Assembly (NCBI GenBank): GCA_002408105.1
Contig: DHQM01000086.1
Location: 1-11,035, forward strand
Direction of reading: 5' to 3'
Origin: Gammaproteobacteria bacterium UBA5338
GTDB taxonomy: Bacteria; Pseudomonadota; Gammaproteobacteria; Pseudomonadales; UBA5862
Length of the DNA: 11,035 bases
In this document: positions 1 through 6,269 of the stretch, in pieces
How the letters are laid out: each line of letters starts with the position of its first letter
Position numbering within the stretch: position 1 is the stretch's first letter
The notes under the pieces: generated by a model
The model's input: the letters and a program-made list of their open reading frames with translations, nothing else
The model's database searches: none
What the model was told of the DNA's origin: nothing
Program-made: the position numbers and the translations under genes

Positions 1-267
1 CTTCCAGGGCTCAGCAGACGGCAGCCTTTACTGATCGATACAGGTACCCGCCGCGACTTTGACAACTGCAATCTGGAGACCGATGTTCTGGTGGTAGCGG
101 ACAAACAACACCCCGCCATTGCCAAGGGCCTGGCGACATTCCATCGGCTCTGGTCCAACCAGGGCGATGTGGCCTACACGCAAGCCTTTGAGGCGTTCGC
201 CGACGACTCGTCGATCAAATATGCGAATTACCGCATGATGGAATCCACCGGACTATCCAGGTTCTAA
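1..267 (+). CDS. phospholipase D-like domain protein, C-terminal part (5' end outside window)
   Basis: The frame is open from the window edge to a TAA at 265-267, giving 88 C-terminal residues. The piece TRRDFDNCNLETDVLVVADK resembles the segment after the second HKD motif of phospholipase D/cardiolipin synthase-like proteins, where a (T/S)RRxxDxxNLE pattern is common. The ending YRMMESTGLSRF also fits the usual close of that group, an aromatic residue, a mostly charged stretch, E-x-TGLS and a final F. The catalytic HKD motifs themselves lie upstream of the window, so enzyme activity cannot be judged. The gene converges on the glutathionyl-hydroquinone reductase gene, and their stop codons overlap within the four bases CTAA at 264-267. 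The family call is inference from a short C-terminal fragment. Confidence 0.6.
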   Translation, partial: LPGLSRRQPLLIDTGTRRDFDNCNLETDVLVVADKQHPAIAKGLATFHRLWSNQGDVAYTQAFEAFADDSSIKYANYRMMESTGLSRF

Positions 268-1253
268 GGCCTCTTCACGCCCAGTTTGAAGCGATCGCGA
301 TCATGCGGCGCATCCAGATTGATCTCCGGCCCCAAGGGCACAATCCGATGGGGATTGATGGTGGCGTGGCTGTAGTAGTAATGCTGCTTGATGTGATCGA
401 AGTTCACCGTCTCGGCGATACCCGGCACTTGGTATAAATCCCGCAGATAATTGGATAAATTCGGGTAATCGGCAATTTGGCGCAGGTTGGCCTTGAAATG
501 GCCGTAGTAGACCGCGTCGAATCGAACCAGCGTGGTGAAAAGACGCCAGTCCGCTTCCGTTAGGGTATCGCCCACCAAGTAGCGCTGCCGGGCCAAAATG
601 GCCTCCACCTCGTCCAAGGCGGTAAACAGTGCATGGCACGCGCGTTCATACGCCGCCTGTTCGGTGGCGAAACCGCAGCGATAAACCCCATTGTTGATCT
701 CTGAGTAAACCTTGGCGTTGATGGCGTCGATTGGCTTTTTGAGCTCGGCCGGGTAGTAGTCCGTATCGGAACGCGCATGGTTGGCGAACGCGCGATTGAG
801 CATGCGAATGATCTCGGCGGATTCATTACTGACGATGGTTTCGCGCTGTCGATCCCAAAGCACCGGCACCGTCACCCGGCCGCTGTATCGAGGCTGAACC
901 CGGCGGTAGAGCTCATACAGGTAATGGGCGCCGTAGAACGGCTCCGGGTCTTCGTCTCGAAAGGCCCAGCCGTGCTCCAACATGTGCGGATGCACCGCCG
1001 TGACACCGATCACCGCCTCCAAGCCCTTCAGACGGCGAAAAATCAGCGTGCGGTGGGCCCATGGGCAGGCCAGCGACACATACAGATGGTAACGATCCGG
1101 CTCGGCCGCAAAGCCGCCCTGCCCGGTCGGGCCAGGGCGGCCGTCGGCTGTCACCCAGTTTCGAAACTGCGATTCACTGCGGACGAAATGCCCGCCCGTT
1201 TTTGCCGTGTCGTACCACTGATCGTGCCAGACACCGTCGATCATCACACCCAT
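264..1253 (-). CDS. yqjG: glutathionyl-hydroquinone reductase (YqjG/PcpF/Xi-class glutathione transferase)
   Basis: A 329-residue cytosolic protein of the Xi class of glutathione transferases. These enzymes use glutathione to reduce S-glutathionyl-hydroquinones to free hydroquinone and glutathione disulfide. The thioredoxin-like active site is the CPWAHR motif with the catalytic cysteine at residue 63, the same number as in E. coli YqjG. Further family marks are VSNESAEIIRMLN near residues 141-153, VYRCGFATEQAAY near 190-202, and an all-alpha C-terminal half containing LTEADWRLFTTLVRFD. Length is typical. The start at 1253 is chosen because AGGGGGA lies 7 bases upstream, and because it puts the cysteine at position 63; a second ATG lies at 1244. 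Only 12 bases separate it from the stop of the quinone reductase gene upstream, and its Shine-Dalgarno overlaps that stop codon, so the two are almost certainly co-transcribed. Confidence 0.93.
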   Translation of the reverse strand: MGVMIDGVWHDQWYDTAKTGGHFVRSESQFRNWVTADGRPGPTGQGGFAAEPDRYHLYVSLACPWAHRTLIFRRLKGLEAVIGVTAVHPHMLEHGWAFRDEDPEPFYGAHYLYELYRRVQPRYSGRVTVPVLWDRQRETIVSNESAEIIRMLNRAFANHARSDTDYYPAELKKPIDAINAKVYSEINNGVYRCGFATEQAAYERACHALFTALDEVEAILARQRYLVGDTLTEADWRLFTTLVRFDAVYYGHFKANLRQIADYPNLSNYLRDLYQVPGIAETVNFDHIKQHYYYSHATINPHRIVPLGPEINLDAPHDRDRFKLGVKRP

Positions 1254-1265
1254 GGAAGGCTCCCC

Positions 1266-1835
1266 CTAGCGCTGATCGGCCGAACCGTTGATTCGCCGTG
1301 CGAATTGATCCAACGCCTCCAAAGCGGTACCCAAAAACTCCCGCGTACCCGCGTCGGTCAATTGCCCGTTCTGGTCGAATTTTTGATGGGCCGCGCCGAT
1401 CATGACTTCCGGCTTGTTCATGACGTGAACATCCAGGAAGACCAGGACTTGCCGCAGGTGGTACTGCGCCCGGGCGGTGCCCAACCCGCCCATGGAGGCA
1501 CCCACAATCGCCAAGGGTTTGTTGGCAAAGGGCTGGTTCGGCAAGCGTGAAAGCCAATCGATGGCGTTTTTCAGCACTCCGGGAATGGAATAGTTGTACT
1601 CCGGCGTGGCAATGATGAGCGCATCGGCCTCGCCGATCGCTTCGCCCAGACGCTGCACGGCTTCAGGAAAACCCACCGCTTGGGCGTCTTCGCTGTAAAG
1701 CGGAATGCCCGAAATATCGCCGATTTCGATCTGCATGCCCTCGGGCGCCAACGACTGAGCAGCCCGTAGGGTCGCCGTGTTGTAGGAGCCGCCGCGTAAG
1801 CTGCCGGACAATCCAAGTACTTTCAAAGTCGCCAT
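1266..1835 (-). CDS. NAD(P)H-dependent FMN reductase / quinone reductase (ChrR/YieF-like flavodoxin fold)
   Basis: A 189-residue flavodoxin-fold protein of the NADPH-dependent FMN reductase family (PF03358), which includes E. coli ChrR/YieF. Members bind FMN and reduce quinones by two electrons, and some also reduce chromate or azo dyes. The FMN phosphate loop is GLSGSLRGGSYN at residues 8-19. The isoalloxazine-contacting segment TPEYNYSIPGVLKNAIDW covers 77-94, and a third conserved stretch, GASMGGLGTARAQ, lies at 112-124. The ATG at 1835 is preceded by a strong Shine-Dalgarno, AGGTGATC, about 5 bases away. It sits between pirin (77-base gap) and glutathionyl-hydroquinone reductase (12-base gap) on the same strand. 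That context points to quinone detoxification rather than metal reduction, although the natural substrate cannot be read from sequence. Confidence 0.9.
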   Translation of the reverse strand: MATLKVLGLSGSLRGGSYNTATLRAAQSLAPEGMQIEIGDISGIPLYSEDAQAVGFPEAVQRLGEAIGEADALIIATPEYNYSIPGVLKNAIDWLSRLPNQPFANKPLAIVGASMGGLGTARAQYHLRQVLVFLDVHVMNKPEVMIGAAHQKFDQNGQLTDAGTREFLGTALEALDQFARRINGSADQR

Positions 1836-1871
1836 GTCTGATCACCTCCAATCAAAAACTCAATTAACAAA

Positions 1872-1896
1872 TCAATTACATGCCCACTGACAGGGC
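1872..1896. promoter_or_regulatory. pirin-quinone reductase intergenic: direct repeat and small dyad
   Basis: The 77-base gap between pirin and the quinone reductase contains two copies of TCAATTA (plus strand 1860-1866 and 1872-1878), spaced 12 bases start to start. A small GCCC/GGGC dyad with a 7-base loop lies at 1882-1896. The region from 1836 to 1880 is much richer in A and T than the flanking genes. It could hold a second promoter for the reductase and the downstream enzyme, or a regulator site. No clear -35/-10 pair is visible, so this is only a candidate. Confidence 0.25.
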
Positions 1897-1912
1897 GAGA
1901 ATTCGTATGCCC

Positions 1913-2602
1913 TCACGGCAGGTCGAACAGCAATCCACCACTGGACAACCGAGCAATCGCTTCGACCCCGTCGTCCGTAACCACGGCGCCGTCTCCGGCG
2001 CGAATCACGGTATCTCCCAGATCGAGCGCGCCTTCGGTCAGGTGAACGTAGGCCGTGCGACCCTCTGCCGACCCCACCTCCAGGCTTTCGCCGGCGTTCA
2101 GTCGAAAATGGCTCAACAAAACGTCCTGATGAATCAACAGCGAACCACTCCGGCCATCGGGGGACGCCACCAAATGAACACCGCTGTTGTTATCCAAGCC
2201 GTTCAGCTGGCGATAACCGGGCGTCAGGCCCTGGCGGTTCGGGCGGATCCAGATCTGCAGGAAGCGAAGCGGCTGCCGGGCCGAGCCGTTGTATTCGCTG
2301 TGAGTGATACCGGTACCGGCGGTCATGACCTGGAACTCGCCCGCTTTCAGTCGGCCGACGTTTCCCATGCTGTCGCGGTGTTCCAACACTCCGTTCTGCA
2401 CGTAGGTGAGGATCTCCATATCGCGATGCGGGTGGGTTTCGAAACCGGCCCCCGGTGCGACATGGTCTTCGTTCAGCACGCGCAAGACAGACACCCCCAT
2501 ATATCGGGGATCGTGGTACGAGCCGAACGAAAAGCTGTGCCAGCTTTGCAGCCAACCTGTCTCGACATGTCCTCGTTCATCGCTGCGGCGGAGATTGATC
2601 AT
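1913..2602 (-). CDS. pirin family protein (YhhW-like, possible quercetinase)
   Basis: A 229-residue bicupin of the pirin family. The metal ligands seen in E. coli YhhW (His57, His59, His101, Glu103) are all present at the same positions, within THPHRDME (56-63) and TGITHSEYNG (97-106). The N-terminal signature SWHSFSFGSYHDP at 20-32 is also typical. Bacterial pirins of this type have shown quercetin 2,3-dioxygenase activity in vitro. Their physiological role is often unclear, and some act as regulatory or stress proteins. GGAGG lies 8 bases before the ATG at 2602 and supports that start. It is the first gene of the minus-strand group with two quinone-handling enzymes and is divergent from the LysR gene, so it is likely a target of that regulator. 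The family assignment is firm; the substrate is not. Confidence 0.93.
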   Translation of the reverse strand: MINLRRSDERGHVETGWLQSWHSFSFGSYHDPRYMGVSVLRVLNEDHVAPGAGFETHPHRDMEILTYVQNGVLEHRDSMGNVGRLKAGEFQVMTAGTGITHSEYNGSARQPLRFLQIWIRPNRQGLTPGYRQLNGLDNNSGVHLVASPDGRSGSLLIHQDVLLSHFRLNAGESLEVGSAEGRTAYVHLTEGALDLGDTVIRAGDGAVVTDDGVEAIARLSSGGLLFDLP

Positions 2603-2642
2603 GGGAAACCTCCTGATCTCGCCTAAAAACCCATACTTGCTT

Positions 2643-2656
2643 CCTGTGGAAACAGG
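2643..2656. promoter_or_regulatory. short dyad in the pirin-LysR intergenic region
   Basis: CCTGT and ACAGG form a perfect inverted repeat around GGAA. This site lies 41 bases upstream of the pirin start, in its probable promoter or leader region. The overlapping 8-mer TGGAAACA (2647-2654) recurs in inverted form as TGTTTCCA at 2703-2710. This half-site could be shared by two binding positions of the divergently encoded LysR protein. Binding is inferred from position and symmetry only. Confidence 0.35.
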
Positions 2657-2676
2657 TTACTAGCTGCAAAAATGGC

Positions 2677-2702
2677 AATAAACAGCACTTTTATTGTTTA
2701 TT
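2677..2702. promoter_or_regulatory. candidate LysR operator: AATAAACA-N10-TGTTTATT
   Basis: A perfect 8-base inverted repeat with a 10-base spacer lies in the 130-base gap between the divergent pirin and LysR genes. Its centre is about 43 bases upstream of the LysR start and about 87 bases upstream of the pirin start. LysR-type regulators usually bind an interrupted dyad in such shared regions, repressing their own gene and activating the neighbour. The dyad sits in a strongly AT-rich stretch within GC-rich DNA. The canonical T-N11-A form is not exact here, so the assignment rests on symmetry and location. Confidence 0.45.
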
Positions 2703-2732
2703 TGTTTCCAAATCGTTGACAAAATAGCGGCC

Positions 2733-3626
2733 ATGGATCGAATCAAGGCAATGGAAGTCCTGGTGGCGGTGGTGGACCGGGGCGGATTTACGCCGGCGGC
2801 CGATGCCCTCGGCATTACCCGGGCCTCGGCCAGCAAGATCGTTCAGCAGCTGGAAGATGTGCTGGGCGTGCGGCTGCTCCACCGCACCACTCGGCGCGTA
2901 AGCCCCACGGAAATCGGCCAGGCCTATTGTGAACGGGCCAAAGGGATTCTGGCCGAATTAAAAGAAGCCGAAGCGCTGGCCCAGCAGCAGAGCCTGCAAC
3001 CCACGGGCACGCTGCGGATCAACGCCCCGGTCTCTTTCGGCATTCTGAACTTGGGGCAGGTGGTGGCGGAATTTATGGCCAGACACCCGGCACTGCGGGT
3101 GGAATTCGATTTGAGCGACCGCTTCGTGGATTTGGTGGACGAAGGCTACGATGCGGCCATCCGGATCGCCAACTTGGGCGACACCAGCCTGGTCGCCCGC
3201 CGGTTGGCCACTTCCCACGCCGAGTTGGTCGCGGCACCGCAATACCTCAAACGTTTCGGCATGCCCGGCCATCCGCGTGATCTGAAGGATCACATCTGCC
3301 TCGGCTATGGCGCCCATCCCGGTGCGGAACTGTGGCGCCTGCATGGCCCCGACGGCGAGCACTTGGTGCGGGCAGGCGAGCGGTTGAGCACCAACAACGG
3401 CGACTTTCTGGCTCATGCGGCGGCGGGGGCCTTAGGCATTGCCTTGCTGCCGGGATTCATTGCCCGCCCACACCTGGAACAGGGACGTATCGTACCGGTG
3501 ATGCCGGCATACCGGCCCAGACCTTTGGACATCAATTTGGTGTACCCGGGGCGGCGTTATTTATCGGCCAAAGTCCGGTTGTTCGCCGAGTTCATGAGCG
3601 AGCAATTTCGCGACGTCACGTTCTGA
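2733..3626 (+). CDS. LysR family transcriptional regulator
   Basis: A 297-residue LysR-type regulator. Residues 3-62 form the winged helix-turn-helix, with FTPAADALGITRASASKIVQ as the helix-turn-helix core and LLHRTTRRVSPTEIGQAYCE as the wing region. Residues from about 90 to the end are the effector-binding domain, starting at GTLRINAPVSFG. The start at 2733 gives the usual N-terminus for this subgroup (MDRIKAMEVLVAVVDRGGF). An in-frame TTG at 2694 would add 13 residues not expected in the family and falls inside the candidate operator. The Shine-Dalgarno is weak. The gene is divergent from pirin and probably controls the pirin/quinone reductase/glutathionyl-hydroquinone reductase group in response to a quinone or related aromatic. 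The effector is inference from neighbours; I cannot name a specific orthologue. Confidence 0.92.
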   Translation: MDRIKAMEVLVAVVDRGGFTPAADALGITRASASKIVQQLEDVLGVRLLHRTTRRVSPTEIGQAYCERAKGILAELKEAEALAQQQSLQPTGTLRINAPVSFGILNLGQVVAEFMARHPALRVEFDLSDRFVDLVDEGYDAAIRIANLGDTSLVARRLATSHAELVAAPQYLKRFGMPGHPRDLKDHICLGYGAHPGAELWRLHGPDGEHLVRAGERLSTNNGDFLAHAAAGALGIALLPGFIARPHLEQGRIVPVMPAYRPRPLDINLVYPGRRYLSAKVRLFAEFMSEQFRDVTF

Positions 3627-3974
3627 TGGTGCCGAAAAGGGCGCTGTGAGGTGACAGCCGCTTCGGCGGCACCGTCCGCTGGCTCATCATCCAAGTGTTG
3701 GCCCCCCGCGCAAACACGATCGCGCCAGCCAACTTGATCTGCCGTTAACCGCGGGCTGGGTGTTAGGGCGATGCAGGTGTTCGTGCACAGCAAGGACTCA
3801 TTGATGCTCCGGTCACCAGCATCCCTGACAGTTGCATCTCGGTAGAGCCTCTGCGCACAATTTTGCACACCCTGCGGCCCTGCAGCACGGCCCCTCCGAC
3901 CAAGCCGGCGACGGGAAAATGCCGCCGCCGCGCCATTTTTTCAACCATTCCATCTGGGACAAACGAGACCCACC
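3627..3974. other. 348-base gene-free stretch with several hairpins
   Basis: No open frame here has a believable start, ribosome binding site or family resemblance. Visible structures are the TTCG-loop stem at 3657-3670, the dyad CCAGCC (3725-3730) / GGCTGG (3754-3759), and a nested pair: GATGCA (3770-3775) with TGCATC (3833-3838) enclosing GATGCT (3803-3808) with AGCATC (3818-3823). Near the end, AAAATG (3916-3921) pairs with CATTTT (3934-3939). The stretch must contain the promoter of the antiporter gene, but I see no clear -35/-10 pair. It could hold a small structured RNA, a degenerate mobile repeat or an old gene remnant. None of these can be established here. Confidence 0.5.
3657..3670 (+). 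terminator. GCCGC-TTCG-GCGGC stem-loop after the LysR gene
   Basis: A perfect 5-base-pair GC stem closed by a TTCG tetraloop lies 31 bases after the LysR stop. A competing 7-base inverted repeat, GGTGCCG (3628-3634) with CGGCACC (3667-3673), shares its right arm. There is no T-run after the stem, so it is not a classical intrinsic terminator. It may still stabilise the 3' end of the LysR transcript or help factor-dependent termination. Confidence 0.3.
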
Positions 3975-5168
3975 ATGCACGTCGACCCCATCATGCCCAT
4001 CCTTGTGGCCACAGTGCTCGGCATCCTGCTCGTCGGGGTCGTGGCCCAGCGGCTGCGCCAACCCAATGTGATTGGATACCTCATTGCGGGAATTGTGCTG
4101 GGGCCCCACACGCTTCAGGTGGTGTCGGACCCGCAGGTTCCCGAACGCATGGGTGCCATCGGTGTGGTCCTGTTGCTGTTTTTTGTCGGCATGGAGGTGT
4201 CGCCACGCAAGCTGCTGTCAGGTTGGACCGTCTCGGTGTTCGGCACGGCGCTTCAAATCGGCGGGAGTGTTCTGGCAGTCTGGTTGCTTGGCCTGGCACT
4301 CGGCTGGTCCCTGTCTACGGTGGTGCTGTTCGGGTTCATTGTAAGTCTATCGAGCACGGCGGTTGTGCTCCCGATCCTGCAACAGCGCAACGAGCTCGAC
4401 ACCCCGCTTGGCCAGCAGGTCCTCGGGGTGTTGCTGGTGCAAGATCTGGCACTGGTGCCAATGCTGATTCTGCTGGGCGCACTCGGCGGTGAAGAGGTCC
4501 ACTCCGCCACCCTTGTGCTCCAGCTGACTGGAGCGGCGCTGATCGCCGCCCTCATCACTTGGATGTTCCTTAGGGAGCGGATTCACATTCCGCTGCCAGG
4601 CTGGATCCGCCGCGATCCCGAAATGCAAGTCTTTGCGGCGTTGGTACTGGCCCTTGGTCTCTCCTTGTTGACCGGATTGCTGCAGCTCTCCACCGCACTT
4701 GGGGCGTTCACAGCCGGGATGCTGATCGCCTCCGCCCAGGAAACCGACTGGGTGCACCGACACCTCGAGCCGTTTCGCGTTGTTTTTGTCGCTGCGTTCT
4801 TCGTCTCGATCGGCATGCTCGTGAACCCATTGTTTCTGTGGCAGAACCTGGTCCAGATCCTACTTCTGGTGGTTGCGGTGTTGCTGACCAACACCCTGCT
4901 CAATGCCCTGATCTTTCGAATGCTTGGCAGTGACTGGACCCAGTCGATGTACGTCGCAGCCTTGCTCGCCCAAATCGGCGAATTCAGCTTTGTGCTGGCT
5001 GCACTCGGTTTTACCGCCGGGATGATCGATGACCAGGGCTACCAACTTGCTGTGGCTGTGATTGCCTTATCGCTGCTGCTGAGCCCCGCCTGGATTCAAT
5101 CCGTGCAACGCCACAGCAAGCGCCGAACGAAGGCGCGCCCCAATATTGACCCGCCGACGGACCACTGA
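3975..5168 (+). CDS. KefB/KefC-like cation:proton antiporter (CPA2), membrane domain only
   Basis: A 397-residue inner-membrane protein of the monovalent cation:proton antiporter-2 family, very hydrophobic from residue 7 to about 377. Family segments include RQPNVIGYLIAGIVLGP (28-44), SLSSTAVVLPILQQRNELDT (124-143), VLLVQDLALVPML (152-164) with the conserved Gln-Asp pair at 156-157, LGAFTAGMLIAS (242-253) and LAQIGEFSFVLA (331-342). Transport is expected to exchange K+ or Na+ for H+. Full-length KefB and KefC are about 600 residues and carry a cytosolic nucleotide- and glutathione-binding KTN/TrkA-N domain. Here the protein stops after a short basic tail, so glutathione gating of the Kef type is not expected unless a separate partner exists. 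The ATG at 3975 has only a weak upstream GAGA; a second ATG at 3993 has none better. CorA follows after 24 bases. Confidence 0.88.
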   Translation: MHVDPIMPILVATVLGILLVGVVAQRLRQPNVIGYLIAGIVLGPHTLQVVSDPQVPERMGAIGVVLLLFFVGMEVSPRKLLSGWTVSVFGTALQIGGSVLAVWLLGLALGWSLSTVVLFGFIVSLSSTAVVLPILQQRNELDTPLGQQVLGVLLVQDLALVPMLILLGALGGEEVHSATLVLQLTGAALIAALITWMFLRERIHIPLPGWIRRDPEMQVFAALVLALGLSLLTGLLQLSTALGAFTAGMLIASAQETDWVHRHLEPFRVVFVAAFFVSIGMLVNPLFLWQNLVQILLLVVAVLLTNTLLNALIFRMLGSDWTQSMYVAALLAQIGEFSFVLAALGFTAGMIDDQGYQLAVAVIALSLLLSPAWIQSVQRHSKRRTKARPNIDPPTDH

Positions 5169-5192
5169 CTGGAACCGGCCGAGGACACCGAC

Positions 5193-6269
5193 ATGACACT
5201 GGTTGGCAAGCGGTACCACCCCCCGGGAACGCCGCCCGGCACCTTGACCTCAGCAGCGGAGGAACCCGCGTTCATGCGGTACCTGCACTACCATCCTGGA
5301 TCGGTGCACACAACGGATGAACCGGAGGTGGATGCGATTTCCCATCCGCCCGTCGAAGGCGCGGTCGGCTGGCTCGAAATCACGGGCACACCATCTGCGC
5401 AGCAGTTGCAGCAAATCCTCGACCGCTTCGATGTGCATGCTCTGGCCCTTGAAGATGTCCTCAACCAGGGACAGCGGCCCAAGCTTGATCGCGAAGACGG
5501 CTACCTGTTTTGTATCCTTAACTGGCCATCCGTTGCGATAGACGCACAAGAACTGACACTGCAATTCCACCAGGTGAGCCTGTTTCTGTTGGACAACCTG
5601 GTGATCTCGTGCGCACCCCGAGGCACTGACTGCTTCAGCGCAGTGCGCAACCGCATCGAACGAACCCAGGGGAAGCTGCGCAGCCACTCCGGCAGCTACC
5701 TCCTCTATGCGCTCATCGATACCGTGGTGGACCAGGCGTTTCCGGTACTGGAAGCCTTGGGAACGCAGATCGAAACGCTTGAGGAAGCGGTGCTTGAAGG
5801 CCGCAATGGGGTTGTACTTGGATCCATTCACCGCACCCGCAGGGAACTCATTGTCCTGCGCCACCGGCTGTGGCCTCAGCGCGAAGTCATGCGCGCGTTG
5901 CTGCACGACAGTGACGACTGGTTCCAGCCGACGGAACGGATCTACCTATCGGACTGCCAGGACCATTGCATCCAGTTGATGGACTTGCTGGAGACCTACC
6001 ACGAGATGACCCGCGGGCTGCTGGAAATCTACCTGTCCGAGCAGAACAACCGGATGGGCGAGGTCATGCGGGTGCTCACGGTGATTGCGACCCTGTTCAT
6101 TCCGCTGACGTTTCTGGTGGGCGTGTACGGCATGAACTTTAATATCGGTGACAGCCCCTGGGCAATGCCCGAATTGCGCTGGAAGTACGCCTATCCCGCG
6201 TTGTGGGTCTTGATGGCGTCGGTTGCCGCAGGGATGCTGATCGGTTTTAAAAAGCGCGGTTGGCTATGA
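5193..6269 (+). CDS. corA: CorA family magnesium/cobalt channel
   Basis: A 358-residue protein of the CorA metal ion channel family, which forms inner-membrane pentamers that take up Mg2+ and sometimes Co2+ or Ni2+. The N-terminus KRYHPPGTPPGTL (6-18) matches the Thermotoga maritima-like CorA subgroup, which supports the start at 5193; GAGG lies 8 bases upstream. A soluble alpha/beta domain and long helix lead into TM1 (about 293-312), which ends in the pore motif YGMN (312-315). The loop has MPEL (325-328), and TM2 spans about 333-352, followed by a short basic tail KKRGW. Length equals the family norm. It begins 24 bases after the antiporter stop on the same strand, so the two are probably one ion-transport operon. 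Its TGA overlaps the last codons of the convergent DUF502 gene by 6 bases. Confidence 0.93.
   Translation: MTLVGKRYHPPGTPPGTLTSAAEEPAFMRYLHYHPGSVHTTDEPEVDAISHPPVEGAVGWLEITGTPSAQQLQQILDRFDVHALALEDVLNQGQRPKLDREDGYLFCILNWPSVAIDAQELTLQFHQVSLFLLDNLVISCAPRGTDCFSAVRNRIERTQGKLRSHSGSYLLYALIDTVVDQAFPVLEALGTQIETLEEAVLEGRNGVVLGSIHRTRRELIVLRHRLWPQREVMRALLHDSDDWFQPTERIYLSDCQDHCIQLMDLLETYHEMTRGLLEIYLSEQNNRMGEVMRVLTVIATLFIPLTFLVGVYGMNFNIGDSPWAMPELRWKYAYPALWVLMASVAAGMLIGFKKRGWL

Noticed and set aside
777..1550. 257-codon plus-strand open frame opposite the two quinone enzymes
   Set aside because: It crosses the boundary of two well-supported minus-strand genes and shows no domain signature.
1880..2626. 248-codon plus-strand open frame opposite pirin
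   Set aside because: It is antisense to a pirin with all four metal ligands in place and reads past both ends of that gene; it has no family features of its own.
3727..3769. Integron attC-like recombination site suggested by GTTAACC and GTGTTAGGGC
   Set aside because: No pair of consensus ends (RYYYAAC with GTTRRRY) fits at a proper distance on either strand: the nearest candidate, GTTAGGG, fails the last position. No cassette gene or integrase is in the window.
3557..3868. 103-codon minus-strand open frame overlapping the end of the LysR gene
   Set aside because: It has no ribosome binding site or recognisable family, and overlaps the 3' end of a firm gene. Its composition looks like a read-through of GC-rich non-coding DNA.
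3916..3941. Intrinsic terminator formed by AAAATG/CATTTT followed by T residues
   Set aside because: The stem is AT-only, the GC-rich part lies unpaired in the loop, and the element sits just upstream of a plus-strand gene with no gene for it to end.
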